From the NCBI GenBank assembly GCA_051162045.1, contig JBISDI010000022.1: a DNA stretch of 64,000 nt; one strand, given 5' to 3'. Under the pieces are notes generated by a model. It was not told the DNA's origin, did no database searches, and worked only from the letters and a program-made list of their open reading frames with translations. The position numbers were made by a program, and so were the translations under genes. Shown piece after piece: positions 34,475 to 43,478 of this stretch; the first letter of the stretch is position 1; each line of letters opens with the position of its first letter. Origin of the DNA: Anaerozeibacter quisquiliarum. GTDB lineage: Bacteria > Bacillota > Clostridia > Christensenellales > Aristaeellaceae.

Positions 34475-35169
34475 ACAATCTCCTCCATCGCCGCCGGCGT
34501 TTCATTGACGGTTACCTCGCGAATGCCGCCGTTCTTCATGCGGATCACGCGCTGCGCCACCGGCATGATCGCGGCGTTGTGGGTGATGATTATCAGGGTC
34601 TTGCCCATGTCGCGCCCGACATCGCGCAGCAACGTGAGCACCATGCGCCCGGTCTCCGAGTCCAGCGCGCCGGTGGGCTCGTCGCACAGCAAGAGCGTCG
34701 GGTTTTTGCACAGCGCCCGCGCAATGGCGACGCGCTGCTGCTCGCCGCCCGACAATTGCGCCGGAAAGTTGTCCATGCGATCCGACAGCCCCACGCGCTC
34801 CAGCATTTCCCGGGGGTCCAGCGGGTTTTTGCACACCTGGCGCGCCAGCTCCACATTCTCAAGCGCCGTCAGATTGGGCATCAGGTTGTAGAATTGGAAC
34901 ACGAAACCCACGTCGTACCTTCTGTACAGGGTGAGCTGCCTGTCGTTCATAACCGCGATGTCGCGCCCGTCCACCAGAATCTGGCCGCTCGTCACGCGGT
35001 CCATGCCGCCCAACAGGTTGAGCACGGTGGTTTTGCCCGCGCCGCTCGGCCCCACCACCACGGCGAATTCACCCATGTGCACGGTGAAGTTCACGCTGTC
35101 CACCGCTTGGATCGCCATTTCGCCAATCTGATAATTCTTGCACACGTCCTTCAGGATAATGTCGCCCAC
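34468..35169 (-). CDS. ABC exporter ATP-binding protein (LolD/MacB-like)
   Basis: 233 residues from a GTG start with GGAGGAGT upstream. Walker A GPSGAGKTT, Q-loop FVFQFYNLMPNLTALENVEL, signature LSGGEQQRVAIARAL, Walker B LLLCDEPTGALD and H-loop ITHN are all present and canonical for the MacB/LolD family. It energises the FtsX-like permease encoded by the next gene. Confidence 0.95.
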   Translation of the reverse strand: MGDIILKDVCKNYQIGEMAIQAVDSVNFTVHMGEFAVVVGPSGAGKTTVLNLLGGMDRVTSGQILVDGRDIAVMNDRQLTLYRRYDVGFVFQFYNLMPNLTALENVELARQVCKNPLDPREMLERVGLSDRMDNFPAQLSGGEQQRVAIARALCKNPTLLLCDEPTGALDSETGRMVLTLLRDVGRDMGKTLIIITHNAAIMPVAQRVIRMKNGGIREVTVNETPAAMEEIVW

Positions 35170-35190
35170 AAGTCCACTCCTCCCGGCGGG

Positions 35191-35793
35191 TCATTCGCCC
35201 GCTTTCAATGCCTGCTTGGGGATGTGTAAAAGCTGCTCCAGTACAAACAGGATCAGCTCCATCATTTCATCCGCCTTGGGCGCGTCGGACATGCCCTCGA
35301 CCCCGATGAACCCCGCGATGAAGAACCGGGCCAGGCGTTCGGGGAACGGGGCAAGCAGGAGTTCCTGCGCGGCGGCCTCCTTCAGCAGCTCGGTCACCAT
35401 CGGCTCCATGACCTCGCTAACGTGGTTGTGCATGATGGCGTACATCTCCATGGCTATGCCCGCCCGGTTTCTCGGATATAGGGCCTCCATCTCGCGCAGA
35501 AAGCGCATCAATACCTGCATCAGGTTGCGCACGCGCTCAAGCGGCGGAACCTGCGTATCGCGCAGGAAGGCGGTCAGCTCACCGATGCGCGCTTCGATGA
35601 ACTGGTCGATCACGGCCAGGAAGATCTTCTGCTTTGACCGGAAATAGTAGTAAAACAGGCCTTGCGCGACGCCGACGCGCTTGACGATGTCCCCCACCGT
35701 CGTCTGCTCATATCCCTGCGCTTCAAACAGCGCCTTTGCCGCGTCAATCAACTCCTGCCGACGTTCCTCCGGGGGCTTGCTGATACGCGCCAT
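35191..35793 (-). CDS. TetR-family transcriptional repressor
   Basis: 200 residues with GGAAGGAG upstream. The helix-turn-helix is TTVGDIVKRVGVAQGLFYYYFRSKQKIFLAV (about residues 35-66); the remainder is the helical ligand/dimer domain. It is the first gene of the exporter operon, and two palindromes lie just downstream of the promoter -10 box (35832-35847 and 35853-35864), so autorepression of the exporter is very likely. Inducer unknown. Confidence 0.9.
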   Translation of the reverse strand: MARISKPPEERRQELIDAAKALFEAQGYEQTTVGDIVKRVGVAQGLFYYYFRSKQKIFLAVIDQFIEARIGELTAFLRDTQVPPLERVRNLMQVLMRFLREMEALYPRNRAGIAMEMYAIMHNHVSEVMEPMVTELLKEAAAQELLLAPFPERLARFFIAGFIGVEGMSDAPKADEMMELILFVLEQLLHIPKQALKAGE

Positions 35794-35831
35794 GCTTTCT
35801 CTCCTTCCCGCGCCGGCCGGTCGTCGTCGCC

Positions 35832-35895
35832 TGACTGGCGAAAGTCAATTGCTGACTTATGTCAATCAGTATACGCGCATGCGGCCAAATGTCAA
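35832..35895 (-). promoter_or_regulatory. TetR-controlled promoter with two operator palindromes
   Basis: On the minus strand: TTGACA (35890-35895), 16-bp spacer, TATACT (35868-35873). Downstream lie TGACATAAGTCA (35853-35864) and a TGACT-n6-AGTCA palindrome (35832-35847). Repressor bound here would block initiation of the tetR-exporter operon. Confidence 0.75.
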
Positions 35896-35978
35896 CCTGT
35901 TTTAGAAAAATAAGGTAGTTGCCACATTTTGTTCAAAATGCGGCGCGGCAGATCCTTTACCTATCGGTGCGCGCCTCG

Positions 35979-36057
35979 TCCGATTTCGGAAATAATTATC
36001 CAAATTGTTGACAGTTCCGCCAAGTATATGGTATAATGCATTAAGTCTGATTTCGGA
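35979..36057 (+). promoter_or_regulatory. MarR-controlled promoter with duplicated operator
   Basis: TTGACA (36008-36013), 18-bp spacer, TATAAT (36032-36037). TCCGATTTCGGA (35979-35990) and TCTGATTTCGGA (36046-36057) differ by one base and bracket the promoter, as expected for sites of the MarR protein encoded next. Confidence 0.75.
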
Positions 36058-36088
36058 CTAAATTGCCGTGGGGGGGGGAGATGACGAT

Positions 36089-36547
36089 TTGGATCACAAT
36101 TCCCCGATGAGGCAGCTGATCGACGCGTGGTACGACGACTGGTTTGCGATGGATCGCATGTACTACGAGTGGGCGCGCGAGCGCGGGATCACCGGGAACA
36201 TCCTGTTTACGCTGTACGCCATCGACGTGATCGGCAAGGCCTGCACGCCCAGCCAGATCGTGGACAAACTGGCGCTGTCAAAGCAGACGGTCAACTCGAC
36301 GCTCGATACCTTGGAGGCGCGCGGGCTCATCGCCCGCCAACGCGACACCGTGGATCAAAGGAGCCGCATTGTCAGCCTGACCGAAGCCGGGCGCGCGTAC
36401 GCGGAGGCGCTGCTGGGCGAGCTGGACGCGGCCGAGCGGGCGGTGTTTTCCGAGATGGGCGACGACGCGCGGACGCTGGTCGCGCGCGCCCGCCAGCTCG
36501 TTCAGGCCATGCGCCGGGCGTTTGCGGCGCAAAAAGCAGACGACTAA
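36089..36547 (+). CDS. MarR-family regulator of the BCCT/ABC operon
   Basis: About 152 residues. The start is ambiguous: TTG at 36089 has the G-rich GGGGGAG site eight bases upstream, GTG at 36068 has none, and ATG at 36107 is too far. The winged helix is clear: TPSQIVDKLALSKQTVNSTLDTLEARGLIARQRDTVDQRSRIVSLTEAG. Two nearly identical 12-bp palindromes flank its promoter. The BCCT gene follows after 39 bp, so the regulator probably controls uptake by the downstream transporters in response to their substrate. Confidence 0.85.
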   Translation: MDHNSPMRQLIDAWYDDWFAMDRMYYEWARERGITGNILFTLYAIDVIGKACTPSQIVDKLALSKQTVNSTLDTLEARGLIARQRDTVDQRSRIVSLTEAGRAYAEALLGELDAAERAVFSEMGDDARTLVARARQLVQAMRRAFAAQKADD

Positions 36548-36586
36548 AAGCCCCTCGCGTGCCGATTGCGTACAGGGAGGTACCCC

Positions 36587-38104
36587 ATGCGAACCCCCAA
36601 GATCGACAAGGGCATCCTGATTATCCCGCTTTGCGCCATCGTTTTGCTGAGCGCCCTGCTCGTGGTCTTCTCGGAGCACAGCCGCGCGGTGATCGAGGCT
36701 ATGCGGCTGTGGGTCACCCACGCGTTCGGCTGGTACTACCTGGTGCTGGGGTTGCTGTTCTTTGGGGTTTCGCTGTATGTGGCCTTCTCCGCGCGCGGCG
36801 CGATCCGGCTGGGCAGCCTCGCAAAGCCGCGCTACGGCCATTTCTCCTGGGGCGCGATGGTGTTCACCTCCACCATGGCGGCCGACATTCTGTTCTTCGC
36901 GCTGCACGAGTGGGCGTTCTACTACACGGCGCTGCCGCTCGACGCGGCGTCGCTTTCGCTCGGGGAGCGCCACCTGTGGGCGTCCACCTACCCGATGTTT
37001 CACTGGGGCGCGATTCCCTGGTCGTTCTTCCTGCTGCCCGCAGCCGCGTATGGCTACATGTTCTACGTCAAGGGCCGTTCTCGCCAACGGCTGAGCGAGG
37101 CGTGCCGGCCGGTGATTGGCGCGCGGGCGGACGGCGCGTTGGGCAAGGCGATCGACCTGTTCAGCGCGTTCGGGTTGCTGGCGGGCACGGCGACCACGTT
37201 TTCGCTGTCCACGCCGCTGATTACGCTGGCGCTGAGCAGCGCGCTCGGCCTTAAACAGTCGAAGGGCATGACGATCGCCGTGCTGCTGGTCATCGCATTG
37301 ATCTACACCGCGGCGGTCGTGTTCGGGTTCAAGGGCGCGTCCCGGCTGTCGAAGCTGGCCATCGGGGCGTGCGTACTGTTGGCGTGCATGTTCCTGCTGG
37401 GCTCGGATCCGATCTACCTGATCGAGACCACGATCACGGCGCTGGGCAACATGGCGAGCAACTTCCTGCGCATGGCCACCTGGCTCGATCCGCTGCGTCT
37501 GACGGCGCATGAAGGCGGCGGCATGGCCTTTCCGCAGAGCTGGACCGTATTCTACTGGGCGTATTGGATCGCCTGGTGCGTGGCGACGCCCTTCTTCATC
37601 GCGCGCATCTCGGAGGGCCGGACGATCCGGCAGGTGATCCTGGGCGGGCTTGCCGCCGGGCTGCTGGGCACGTTCACCGTGTTTGGCGTGTTCGGCCACT
37701 ACGGGCTGCGCCTGCAGGTCGCCGGAAGGCTTCACGTGGCCGAACGGCTCGCGCAGGGCGCGCCCCAGGCCGAGGTCATTTTGGAGATCATCCGCACGCT
37801 GCCCGCGCCGGAGCTTGCGCTGATCGCGCTGATCGCTGCGATGGTGCTGTTCTACGCAGCCACGTTCGACGCGGCGACCATGGTGATGGCCGCGTATTCT
37901 TACAAAAACCCGAGGCCGGACGGGGAGTCGGGCCGCGGGGTGAAGGCGTTCTGGGCGGGGCTTTTTGTGCTGTTGCCCATCGGGCTGCTGTTTTCCGAGC
38001 AGGCGCTGCCCCAGTTGCAGGCGGTCGCGATTCTGGCCGCGCTGCCGATCAGCGCCGTACTGCTGGTGATCGTCGCGGGATTCTTAAAAGAGTCGAGGAG
38101 ATAA
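36587..38104 (+). CDS. BCCT-family transporter (betaine/carnitine/choline type)
   Basis: 505 residues, ATG at 36587 with AGGGAGGT five bases upstream. Twelve membrane helices; the family hallmark region is recognisable as HEWAFYY...MFHWGAIPWSFFLLPAAAYGYMFYVKG, corresponding to the conserved aromatic substrate-site segment of helix 8 in BetP-like carriers. Helix-3-type glycine signature and long osmosensing termini are not evident, so this may be a substrate:product antiporter or uniporter (CaiT-like) rather than an osmoregulated symporter. Co-transcribed with a UgpABE-like ABC importer, suggesting a choline- or betaine-related substrate. Confidence 0.85.
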   Translation: MRTPKIDKGILIIPLCAIVLLSALLVVFSEHSRAVIEAMRLWVTHAFGWYYLVLGLLFFGVSLYVAFSARGAIRLGSLAKPRYGHFSWGAMVFTSTMAADILFFALHEWAFYYTALPLDAASLSLGERHLWASTYPMFHWGAIPWSFFLLPAAAYGYMFYVKGRSRQRLSEACRPVIGARADGALGKAIDLFSAFGLLAGTATTFSLSTPLITLALSSALGLKQSKGMTIAVLLVIALIYTAAVVFGFKGASRLSKLAIGACVLLACMFLLGSDPIYLIETTITALGNMASNFLRMATWLDPLRLTAHEGGGMAFPQSWTVFYWAYWIAWCVATPFFIARISEGRTIRQVILGGLAAGLLGTFTVFGVFGHYGLRLQVAGRLHVAERLAQGAPQAEVILEIIRTLPAPELALIALIAAMVLFYAATFDAATMVMAAYSYKNPRPDGESGRGVKAFWAGLFVLLPIGLLFSEQALPQLQAVAILAALPISAVLLVIVAGFLKESRR

Positions 38105-38123
38105 AGGAAGGAGGCATGTGCCG

Positions 38124-39029
38124 ATGATGAGGCATGCGAGGACGCCGCGCGCCATGGCGCGCCGCGGCGACGGGAAGGCGGCGTTGCTATTCGTCTTGCC
38201 GGCGATGATCCCGATGGTGGTCTTCTGGATCTACCCGATCATCCGGTCGCTGACGATCAGCCTGACCGACTGGGACTACATCAGCCCTAAGTACAACTGG
38301 GTCGGCCTCGAGAACTACCTGAGCGTGCTGAAGAGCCGCGATTTTGGCCGGGCGCTGAGCAACACGCTGCTGTTCGCGGTGTATACGGTGCTGCCGTCGG
38401 TCGCGCTGGGGCTTATGCTGGCGCTTTTGTTCCAGAAGCGCTTCGCCGGCAAGGCATTCTACCGCGCGATGGTCTTTTCGCCCTGGGTGACGCCCACGGT
38501 CGCCGTCTCGATCGTGTGGATCTGGCTGTTCCAGCCAGACACCGGCATGCTCAACTACCTCATGGGCTTTGTGGGCATCACCCCCTCGAAGTGGCTGTCC
38601 AGCCGCGCCACGGCGCTTATTTCGGTGTCGATCGTGACCGTCTGGAAGAGCCTGGGTTACGCGATGATCTTCTACCTGTCGGCGCTCGAGAAGGTGCCGA
38701 GGGAACTCTACGAGGCCGCCGAGATCGACCGCGCGAACGCCTGGAACAGGTTTCGGCACGTGACCCTCCCGGGCATATCGCCGACGACTTTCTTTTTGCT
38801 GGTGATGCTGACGATCACCTCGCTCCAGGCGTACGACCAGATCCAGATCCTGACGCAGGGCGGACCGGCGGGCGCGACGCGCACGCTTTTGTACCTGTAC
38901 TACCAGTACGCGTTTGAAAACTACAACATGGGCGAGGCCACGGCGGTCGCGGCGGTGCTGATGGGGCTTACGGTCGTGCTGTCCGTGATGCAATTCTGGG
39001 GGGCGAAAAAATGGGTCAACTACCAGTAA
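38124..39029 (+). CDS. ABC transporter permease (UgpA-like)
   Basis: 301 residues from ATG 38124 (a GTG two codons earlier is possible); AGGAAGGAGG lies nine bases upstream. Six helices and the EAA loop LYEAAEIDRANAWNRFRHVTLPGISP. ILTQGGPAGATRTLLYLYYQYAFENYNMGEA is the characteristic end of UgpA/MalF-type permeases (L-T-x-G-G-P). It is placed between the BCCT carrier and the partner permease, whose gene overlaps it by 19 bp. Confidence 0.92.
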   Translation: MMRHARTPRAMARRGDGKAALLFVLPAMIPMVVFWIYPIIRSLTISLTDWDYISPKYNWVGLENYLSVLKSRDFGRALSNTLLFAVYTVLPSVALGLMLALLFQKRFAGKAFYRAMVFSPWVTPTVAVSIVWIWLFQPDTGMLNYLMGFVGITPSKWLSSRATALISVSIVTVWKSLGYAMIFYLSALEKVPRELYEAAEIDRANAWNRFRHVTLPGISPTTFFLLVMLTITSLQAYDQIQILTQGGPAGATRTLLYLYYQYAFENYNMGEATAVAAVLMGLTVVLSVMQFWGAKKWVNYQ

Positions 39030-39892
39030 CGCGCGCGCACGGCTCGTCCGTCCGCCGCGGCGGCGCGCGGCTCGCGCGAAGAGCCGCGCTGCAGGCGCTG
39101 CTGATCGCGCTGACCTTTGCGATGGCGTTTCCGTTTCTGTGGATGCTGTCGAGCGCGCTCAAGACCAACGAGGCGGTGCGCGCGTTCCCGCCGCGCCTGC
39201 TGCCCGAGACATGGGAATGGAGCAACTTTATCGCGGCCTACCACGGCGCGCCGTTCGGCCGCTACATTTTGAACTCGCTCGGGACCGCGCTCGGCATCGT
39301 CGCGATTCAGCTCGTCAACACCGCGCTGATCGCCTACGCGCTCACGCAGCTGCGCTTTCGCGGAAAGAACGCGCTGTTCGCGCTGATTATGGCCACCAAC
39401 ATGCTGCCGGCGGCTGCGACCTATGTGCCCGGCTACATCATCCTGGCGAAGATGGGGCTGCTCAACAGCTACACCGGGCTGATCATTTCGAATTGCGTGT
39501 ACATGTTCGGCATCTTCCTGATCCGGCAGGCGTTCTTGCAGGTGAACCGCAGCCTGGTCGAGGCCGCGTGGTCGGAGGGGGCCGGGCACTGGCACACGCT
39601 GTGGCATGTGCTGTTCCCGATCGCCAAGCCGTCGTTCGTGACAATGGGCCTTTTGTCCTTCGTCGCCAACTACAACAACTACATGTGGCCGTCGCTGATC
39701 ACCACGCGGCCCGAAAAGTACCTGATCTCGCAGGGCCTCAGGCTGTACTTCATCGAGGGCGGCGCGTACGGCATCCGCTGGGCCTACGTGATGGCGGCAA
39801 GTGCGTTCACCGTGCTGCCGCTGATGGGGCTGTTCTTCCTCACGCAGAAATGGTTCATCCAGGGCATCTCAGATACCGGGGTAAAGGGGTAA
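39011..39892 (+). CDS. ABC transporter permease (UgpE-like)
   Basis: 293 residues. The arginine-rich N terminus precedes FAMAFPFLWMLSSALKTNEAV, the usual first helix of UgpE/MalG-type permeases. The EAA-loop equivalent reads LVEAAWSEGAGHWHTLWHVLFPIAKP; the Asp of the usual E-A-A-x-x-D-G is replaced by Glu here, a mild divergence. The C terminus TQKWFIQGISDTGVKG is canonical. Works with the preceding permease and the following binding protein. Confidence 0.92.
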   Translation: MGQLPVTRAHGSSVRRGGARLARRAALQALLIALTFAMAFPFLWMLSSALKTNEAVRAFPPRLLPETWEWSNFIAAYHGAPFGRYILNSLGTALGIVAIQLVNTALIAYALTQLRFRGKNALFALIMATNMLPAAATYVPGYIILAKMGLLNSYTGLIISNCVYMFGIFLIRQAFLQVNRSLVEAAWSEGAGHWHTLWHVLFPIAKPSFVTMGLLSFVANYNNYMWPSLITTRPEKYLISQGLRLYFIEGGAYGIRWAYVMAASAFTVLPLMGLFFLTQKWFIQGISDTGVKG

Positions 39893-39935
39893 TGGTTGGC
39901 GCGCGAGCGCTTAGATATGAAGGGAGGAAATAGAT

Positions 39936-41225
39936 GTGAAGAGGTTCCTATCGGTATTGCTGGCGGTGACCTTGCTGCTGGGTATGGGCAGCGTGGCGTT
40001 GGCGGAGAAGGTGCAGGTCGAGTTCTGGTACGGCTTGGGCGGACCGACGGGCGAGCTGATGCAACAGCTGATCGCCGAGTTCAACGCGTCGCAGGACAAG
40101 TACGAGGTCGTCGGCACCACGCAGGGCAGCTACACGGAGACGTTCCAGAACATCCAGGCCCCGATCGCGGGGGGCAACCCGCCGGCGCTGGCGGTGCTGG
40201 AGTACGGCCAGGTCAATAACCTGGCGCTCAAGGGCGTGCTCGAGGACGTGCAGCCCTACATCGACGCGAGCGCGGACTACAAGAGCGACGACGTGATTGA
40301 AGCGTTCCGCGAGCAGGGCCGCTACGGCGAGGCGCTGTACGCGCTGCCGCTGCAGGGCACGACGCAGGTGCTGTACTACGACAAGGCTGCGTTCGCGCAG
40401 GCGGGCATCGACGCCGAGGAGGCGCTGAACACTTGGGAAGGCCTCGTCGACGCGGCGCGCAAGATCACGAAGAAGGACGAATCGGGCAAGACGACCTACT
40501 ACGGCTGGGAGCCAATGTGGGGCTACTGGAATCTGATGGACATCGCGTATGCCAACGGCGGCAAGCTGCTGAGTGAGGACGGCACGCAGGTGCTCGTCAA
40601 CACCCCCGAATGGGTCGAGGCGTGGGAGCTGATCCGCAAGGCCATCCATGAGGAGGGCATCATGCGCGTGCACTCCACCGGCCAGGGCTGGGAGTATTGG
40701 TACGCGACGATCGACGACGTGATGCAGGGGCGCGCGGCGGGCTACACCGGCTCGGCGGGCGACCAGGGCGATCTGGATTTTGGCCGCATCGCCGCGCACA
40801 TCCAGCCGGGCATGGGCGGCAACAAGGGCGCGGCGGTCGTGGAGGCGACGCAGCTGGTGGTGCTCGCGGGTGCGCCGGCAGAGGCCAAGCAGGGCGCGTT
40901 CGATTTCGTGACCTTCATGACCAACACGCAGAACACCGCGCGCTGGTCGATGAAGACCGGCTACATCGCGGTGCGCAAGTCGGCGCAGGACGACCCGACG
41001 TTCAAGGCGTATGCGGAGCAGAACCCGCAGGTGCTGGTGCCGCTCAAGCAGGCGTCCGAGATCGGCATCCCGACGATCCTCGACCCCACGGGCAACGCCA
41101 TCTTCGACGCGCTGCGCATCGCCACCGACCTGGTCGAGGTCGAGGGCATCTCCGCGCAGGAAGCGCTGGATGAGGCGCAGGAGATCGGCCAGGCCGCGCT
41201 CGACAAGGCGCTCAAGTCGCGCTGA
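39936..41225 (+). CDS. ABC transporter substrate-binding protein (UgpB-like)
   Basis: 429 residues from a GTG start with AGGGAGGA eight bases upstream. The signal peptide KRFLSVLLAVTLLLGMGSVALA lacks a lipobox cysteine. The mature N terminus KVQVEFWYGLGGPTGELMQQLIAEFNASQ and the following GSYTETFQNIQAPIAGGNPPALAVLE match UgpB, which binds glycerol-3-phosphate and glycerophosphodiesters. MFS... segments such as MQGRAAGYTGSAGDQGDL and AFDFVTFMTNTQNTARWSMKTGYIAVRKSA are typical too. Together with the BCCT carrier this suggests uptake of glycerophosphocholine or a related compound (inference). No ATPase gene accompanies the operon. Confidence 0.88.
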   Translation: MKRFLSVLLAVTLLLGMGSVALAEKVQVEFWYGLGGPTGELMQQLIAEFNASQDKYEVVGTTQGSYTETFQNIQAPIAGGNPPALAVLEYGQVNNLALKGVLEDVQPYIDASADYKSDDVIEAFREQGRYGEALYALPLQGTTQVLYYDKAAFAQAGIDAEEALNTWEGLVDAARKITKKDESGKTTYYGWEPMWGYWNLMDIAYANGGKLLSEDGTQVLVNTPEWVEAWELIRKAIHEEGIMRVHSTGQGWEYWYATIDDVMQGRAAGYTGSAGDQGDLDFGRIAAHIQPGMGGNKGAAVVEATQLVVLAGAPAEAKQGAFDFVTFMTNTQNTARWSMKTGYIAVRKSAQDDPTFKAYAEQNPQVLVPLKQASEIGIPTILDPTGNAIFDALRIATDLVEVEGISAQEALDEAQEIGQAALDKALKSR

Positions 41226-41315
41226 GCAACCGGCATATCTCCGTGCAAGCGTGACGGGTGTCCCCCGATGCCCTGAAATACGGAGACACCGCCGTCAGAC
41301 GGCGTCTCGGGGCGC

Positions 41316-41356
41316 AGAAGAACCTGCTTTTTGTTGCATAAAAAGCGGGTTCTTCT
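41316..41356. terminator. 17-bp hairpin with A/T-rich stem, terminator of the BCCT/ABC operon
   Basis: AGAAGAACCTGCTTTTT pairs with AAAAAGCGGGTTCTTCT (one wobble pair). It lies 91 bp after the binding-protein stop codon. Confidence 0.7.
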
Positions 41357-41363
41357 ACGCGCT

Positions 41364-41390
41364 GGCGGGCCGATCTTTCATCGGCCCGCC
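41364..41390. terminator. Second hairpin at the convergent gene end
   Basis: GGCGGGCCGA pairs exactly with TCGGCCCGCC and overlaps the stop codon of the minus-strand serine hydrolase gene. Confidence 0.5.
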
Positions 41391-43387
41391 TCGGACAATT
41401 TGGGCTCAAACCCATCCCCCGCCGCCCCAATGAACACCACATACGCGCCCGTATGCACCACCATCTCGGCGGGTCCCCGCATCAGGCTGTCGTAGGCGGG
41501 CAGCAAGTCCGGCGCAAAGATCAGCAACCGGCCGCCTTCGGGTATGTCGCAGGTGAGCACCGCGTCCTTCGTGATTCGGCGGGCTGCGTTGCGCCCGCTC
41601 TCCGGGATCGAAACGCGCTCGCCTTCGGCCAGATCGACGACGTCGTTTGCGTCCGTGAACAGGAAGCCGTTCACCTTGAGCATCAGCTTGCCGTTCTCCT
41701 CCACGATACGGGGCTCAGCCAGATCCGCCGCGTTGCGCAGGCACATCCGGGTGGTGCGCGGCCCGCTGATCGCGCAGGGAACGTAGGCGGTATCGCCGTT
41801 CAGGGCCTCGTTGTTCCGGTAGTAGATATAGCCGGGAAGGCCCGGAATCAGCCCGGTCGCCGCCATAAAGCCCTCGAATTCGGTGGCGCTCAAGTTTGCG
41901 GGCACCCAGGCGATCCATTTCCTGGCCTCGAACGCCGTCTCCGTCGTCGGGGTGCCCGGCGGCAGCGCCTGGGCGATGACCATGCCCCTCCGGCCTCCCC
42001 GCGGATAGGCCATCAGGTACTTTACATCGTCCGATTCCGCGAAGGCCAGCCGGCCGCCGTCGCTGTGGAAGAAGCCATCCGCCCGATAGGGGTAGCTCGC
42101 TCGCAACACGAAGTCCTCGCCGTCGAACACGCTGTACGACAGCGTGTTCGCGTCGCGGTCGAACGCCACCCGGACGACGCTGCTGTTCGTCCCATAGTAT
42201 CCCTCGAAGCCGAGCACACCCGCTGGGATGGGGGCAGATGCGGGCGGGAGCGCAGCCCTGTGCGGATCGGACTTTACCAAGCCCTTTTCCTCCAGCAGCG
42301 CCTGCAGGATCACGTCGCAGATACCCATTACATCGGCGCTGCCGGTGACCGAGAGGGCCACCGCCAGCCGCTGTTTCGGCGCGACGTAGAGCTGGGATGA
42401 AAACTGGGCGCTGCCTCCATTCTTCGCGAACACCCGAATGCCCTGATCCTCAAACCGCTCAAGCGAGACGAAGTCCCAGCCCAGCCCGAACTGGTAGAAG
42501 GCCGGCCCCTCGGGCACGGTCCCGGGCGCGAACTGCGGCGCTTGAAACTCCGCGAGCGCCGCCTCGGACAGCAAACCGCCTTCGAAGATCGCCCGGGCGA
42601 ATCGGCACAGGTCCTCGGCGGTGGAGGAGAGTCCGCCGGATCCCCGCGCATGCACGTACTCAGCCGGCAAGGCCGCGCCCGATTGGTGGTCGTAGTGAAG
42701 GGCGATGTTCTCGTTGTTTTCCCGGAAGTTGCAGCTCGTGTCCGCCATGCCCGCCTTCTGGAAAATACGCGCATGCAGGAACTCGCCGTAGGACACACCC
42801 GAAACCCGCTCGATGATCGCCTCGGCCAGCGTCAGGGCGTCGTTGCAGTAGACGCTCAGTTCCCCCGGCGCATGCTTGAGACCGCTGTCGGCCAGCACCT
42901 CGAGCGTCCGGCCGATGTAGCCGTCATACTTCACCGAGCCCAGGGCGTCCTTCATGATCGAACCGGGCAGGCCGGACGCGTGGTTGAGCAGCATGCGCAC
43001 CGTGATGTCCGTGTAGCGTTCGTCGGCCATCGTGAATTCGGGCAGGTAGGCTGTGACCGGCCTGTCAAGCGCGACCTTCCCCTCGTCGCACAGCATCAGG
43101 ATCGCCGCGGCGGTGAACACCTTGCTGATCGAGGCGATGTTGAACTGGGTATGCGCGTCGACGGGGATCGAACGCGCCCGGTCGCGCATGCCGAAGGTCT
43201 GCGCGTATACGATCTCACCGTCGTCCATCACCGCCACCGTGGCGCTGCCCGCGCCGCCTGAGATGGCCTTCCACAGCTCGGTTCGAGCCGCCGCCGCGAC
43301 CCGATTGGCCGCGCCTTCGCCCTGCGCAGCCAGCGGCGCTACGCACAGCATGAGGCACAACAACATCGACAGAATCCGCTTTGTCAT
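41378..43387 (-). CDS. Secreted serine hydrolase, beta-lactamase class C/DD-peptidase family
   Basis: 669 residues: signal peptide (RILSMLLCLMLCVAPLAAQ), a class C beta-lactamase-like domain (about 35-370), and a C-terminal beta-rich extension. The nucleophile motif SISK (S86-K89, within FNIASISKVF) and YCN near residue 178 (ELSVYCNDALTLAE) are the S-x-x-K and Y-x-N signatures. It most resembles EstB/PBP4* -like esterases or D-aminopeptidases rather than true beta-lactamases. It lies 91 bp downstream of the LuxR gene on the same strand; a role linked to the compartment operon is not evident. Confidence 0.85.
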   Translation of the reverse strand: MTKRILSMLLCLMLCVAPLAAQGEGAANRVAAAARTELWKAISGGAGSATVAVMDDGEIVYAQTFGMRDRARSIPVDAHTQFNIASISKVFTAAAILMLCDEGKVALDRPVTAYLPEFTMADERYTDITVRMLLNHASGLPGSIMKDALGSVKYDGYIGRTLEVLADSGLKHAPGELSVYCNDALTLAEAIIERVSGVSYGEFLHARIFQKAGMADTSCNFRENNENIALHYDHQSGAALPAEYVHARGSGGLSSTAEDLCRFARAIFEGGLLSEAALAEFQAPQFAPGTVPEGPAFYQFGLGWDFVSLERFEDQGIRVFAKNGGSAQFSSQLYVAPKQRLAVALSVTGSADVMGICDVILQALLEEKGLVKSDPHRAALPPASAPIPAGVLGFEGYYGTNSSVVRVAFDRDANTLSYSVFDGEDFVLRASYPYRADGFFHSDGGRLAFAESDDVKYLMAYPRGGRRGMVIAQALPPGTPTTETAFEARKWIAWVPANLSATEFEGFMAATGLIPGLPGYIYYRNNEALNGDTAYVPCAISGPRTTRMCLRNAADLAEPRIVEENGKLMLKVNGFLFTDANDVVDLAEGERVSIPESGRNAARRITKDAVLTCDIPEGGRLLIFAPDLLPAYDSLMRGPAEMVVHTGAYVVFIGAAGDGFEPKLSEAGR

Positions 43388-43446
43388 GGATGAATCGCCT
43401 CCTTCGCTTCATCCCTTGATGATAAACGGATTTGCCGTCAAGGAAC

Positions 43447-43464
43447 ATATGCCGAACGGCATAT
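43447..43464. promoter_or_regulatory. Inverted repeat between luxR-type and serine hydrolase genes
   Basis: ATATGCC-GAAC-GGCATAT, followed by TTTT on the plus strand. It is upstream of the minus-strand hydrolase gene and could be an operator; as a terminator it would face the wrong way for the LuxR gene. Confidence 0.35.
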
Positions 43465-43478
43465 TTTGCGGCGGGAGA

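Noticed and set aside
41378..43387. Dedicated antibiotic-resistance beta-lactamase.
   Set aside because: SISK and YCN fit the wider class C/serine hydrolase family; length (669 residues) and the C-terminal extension fit an esterase or peptidase better.
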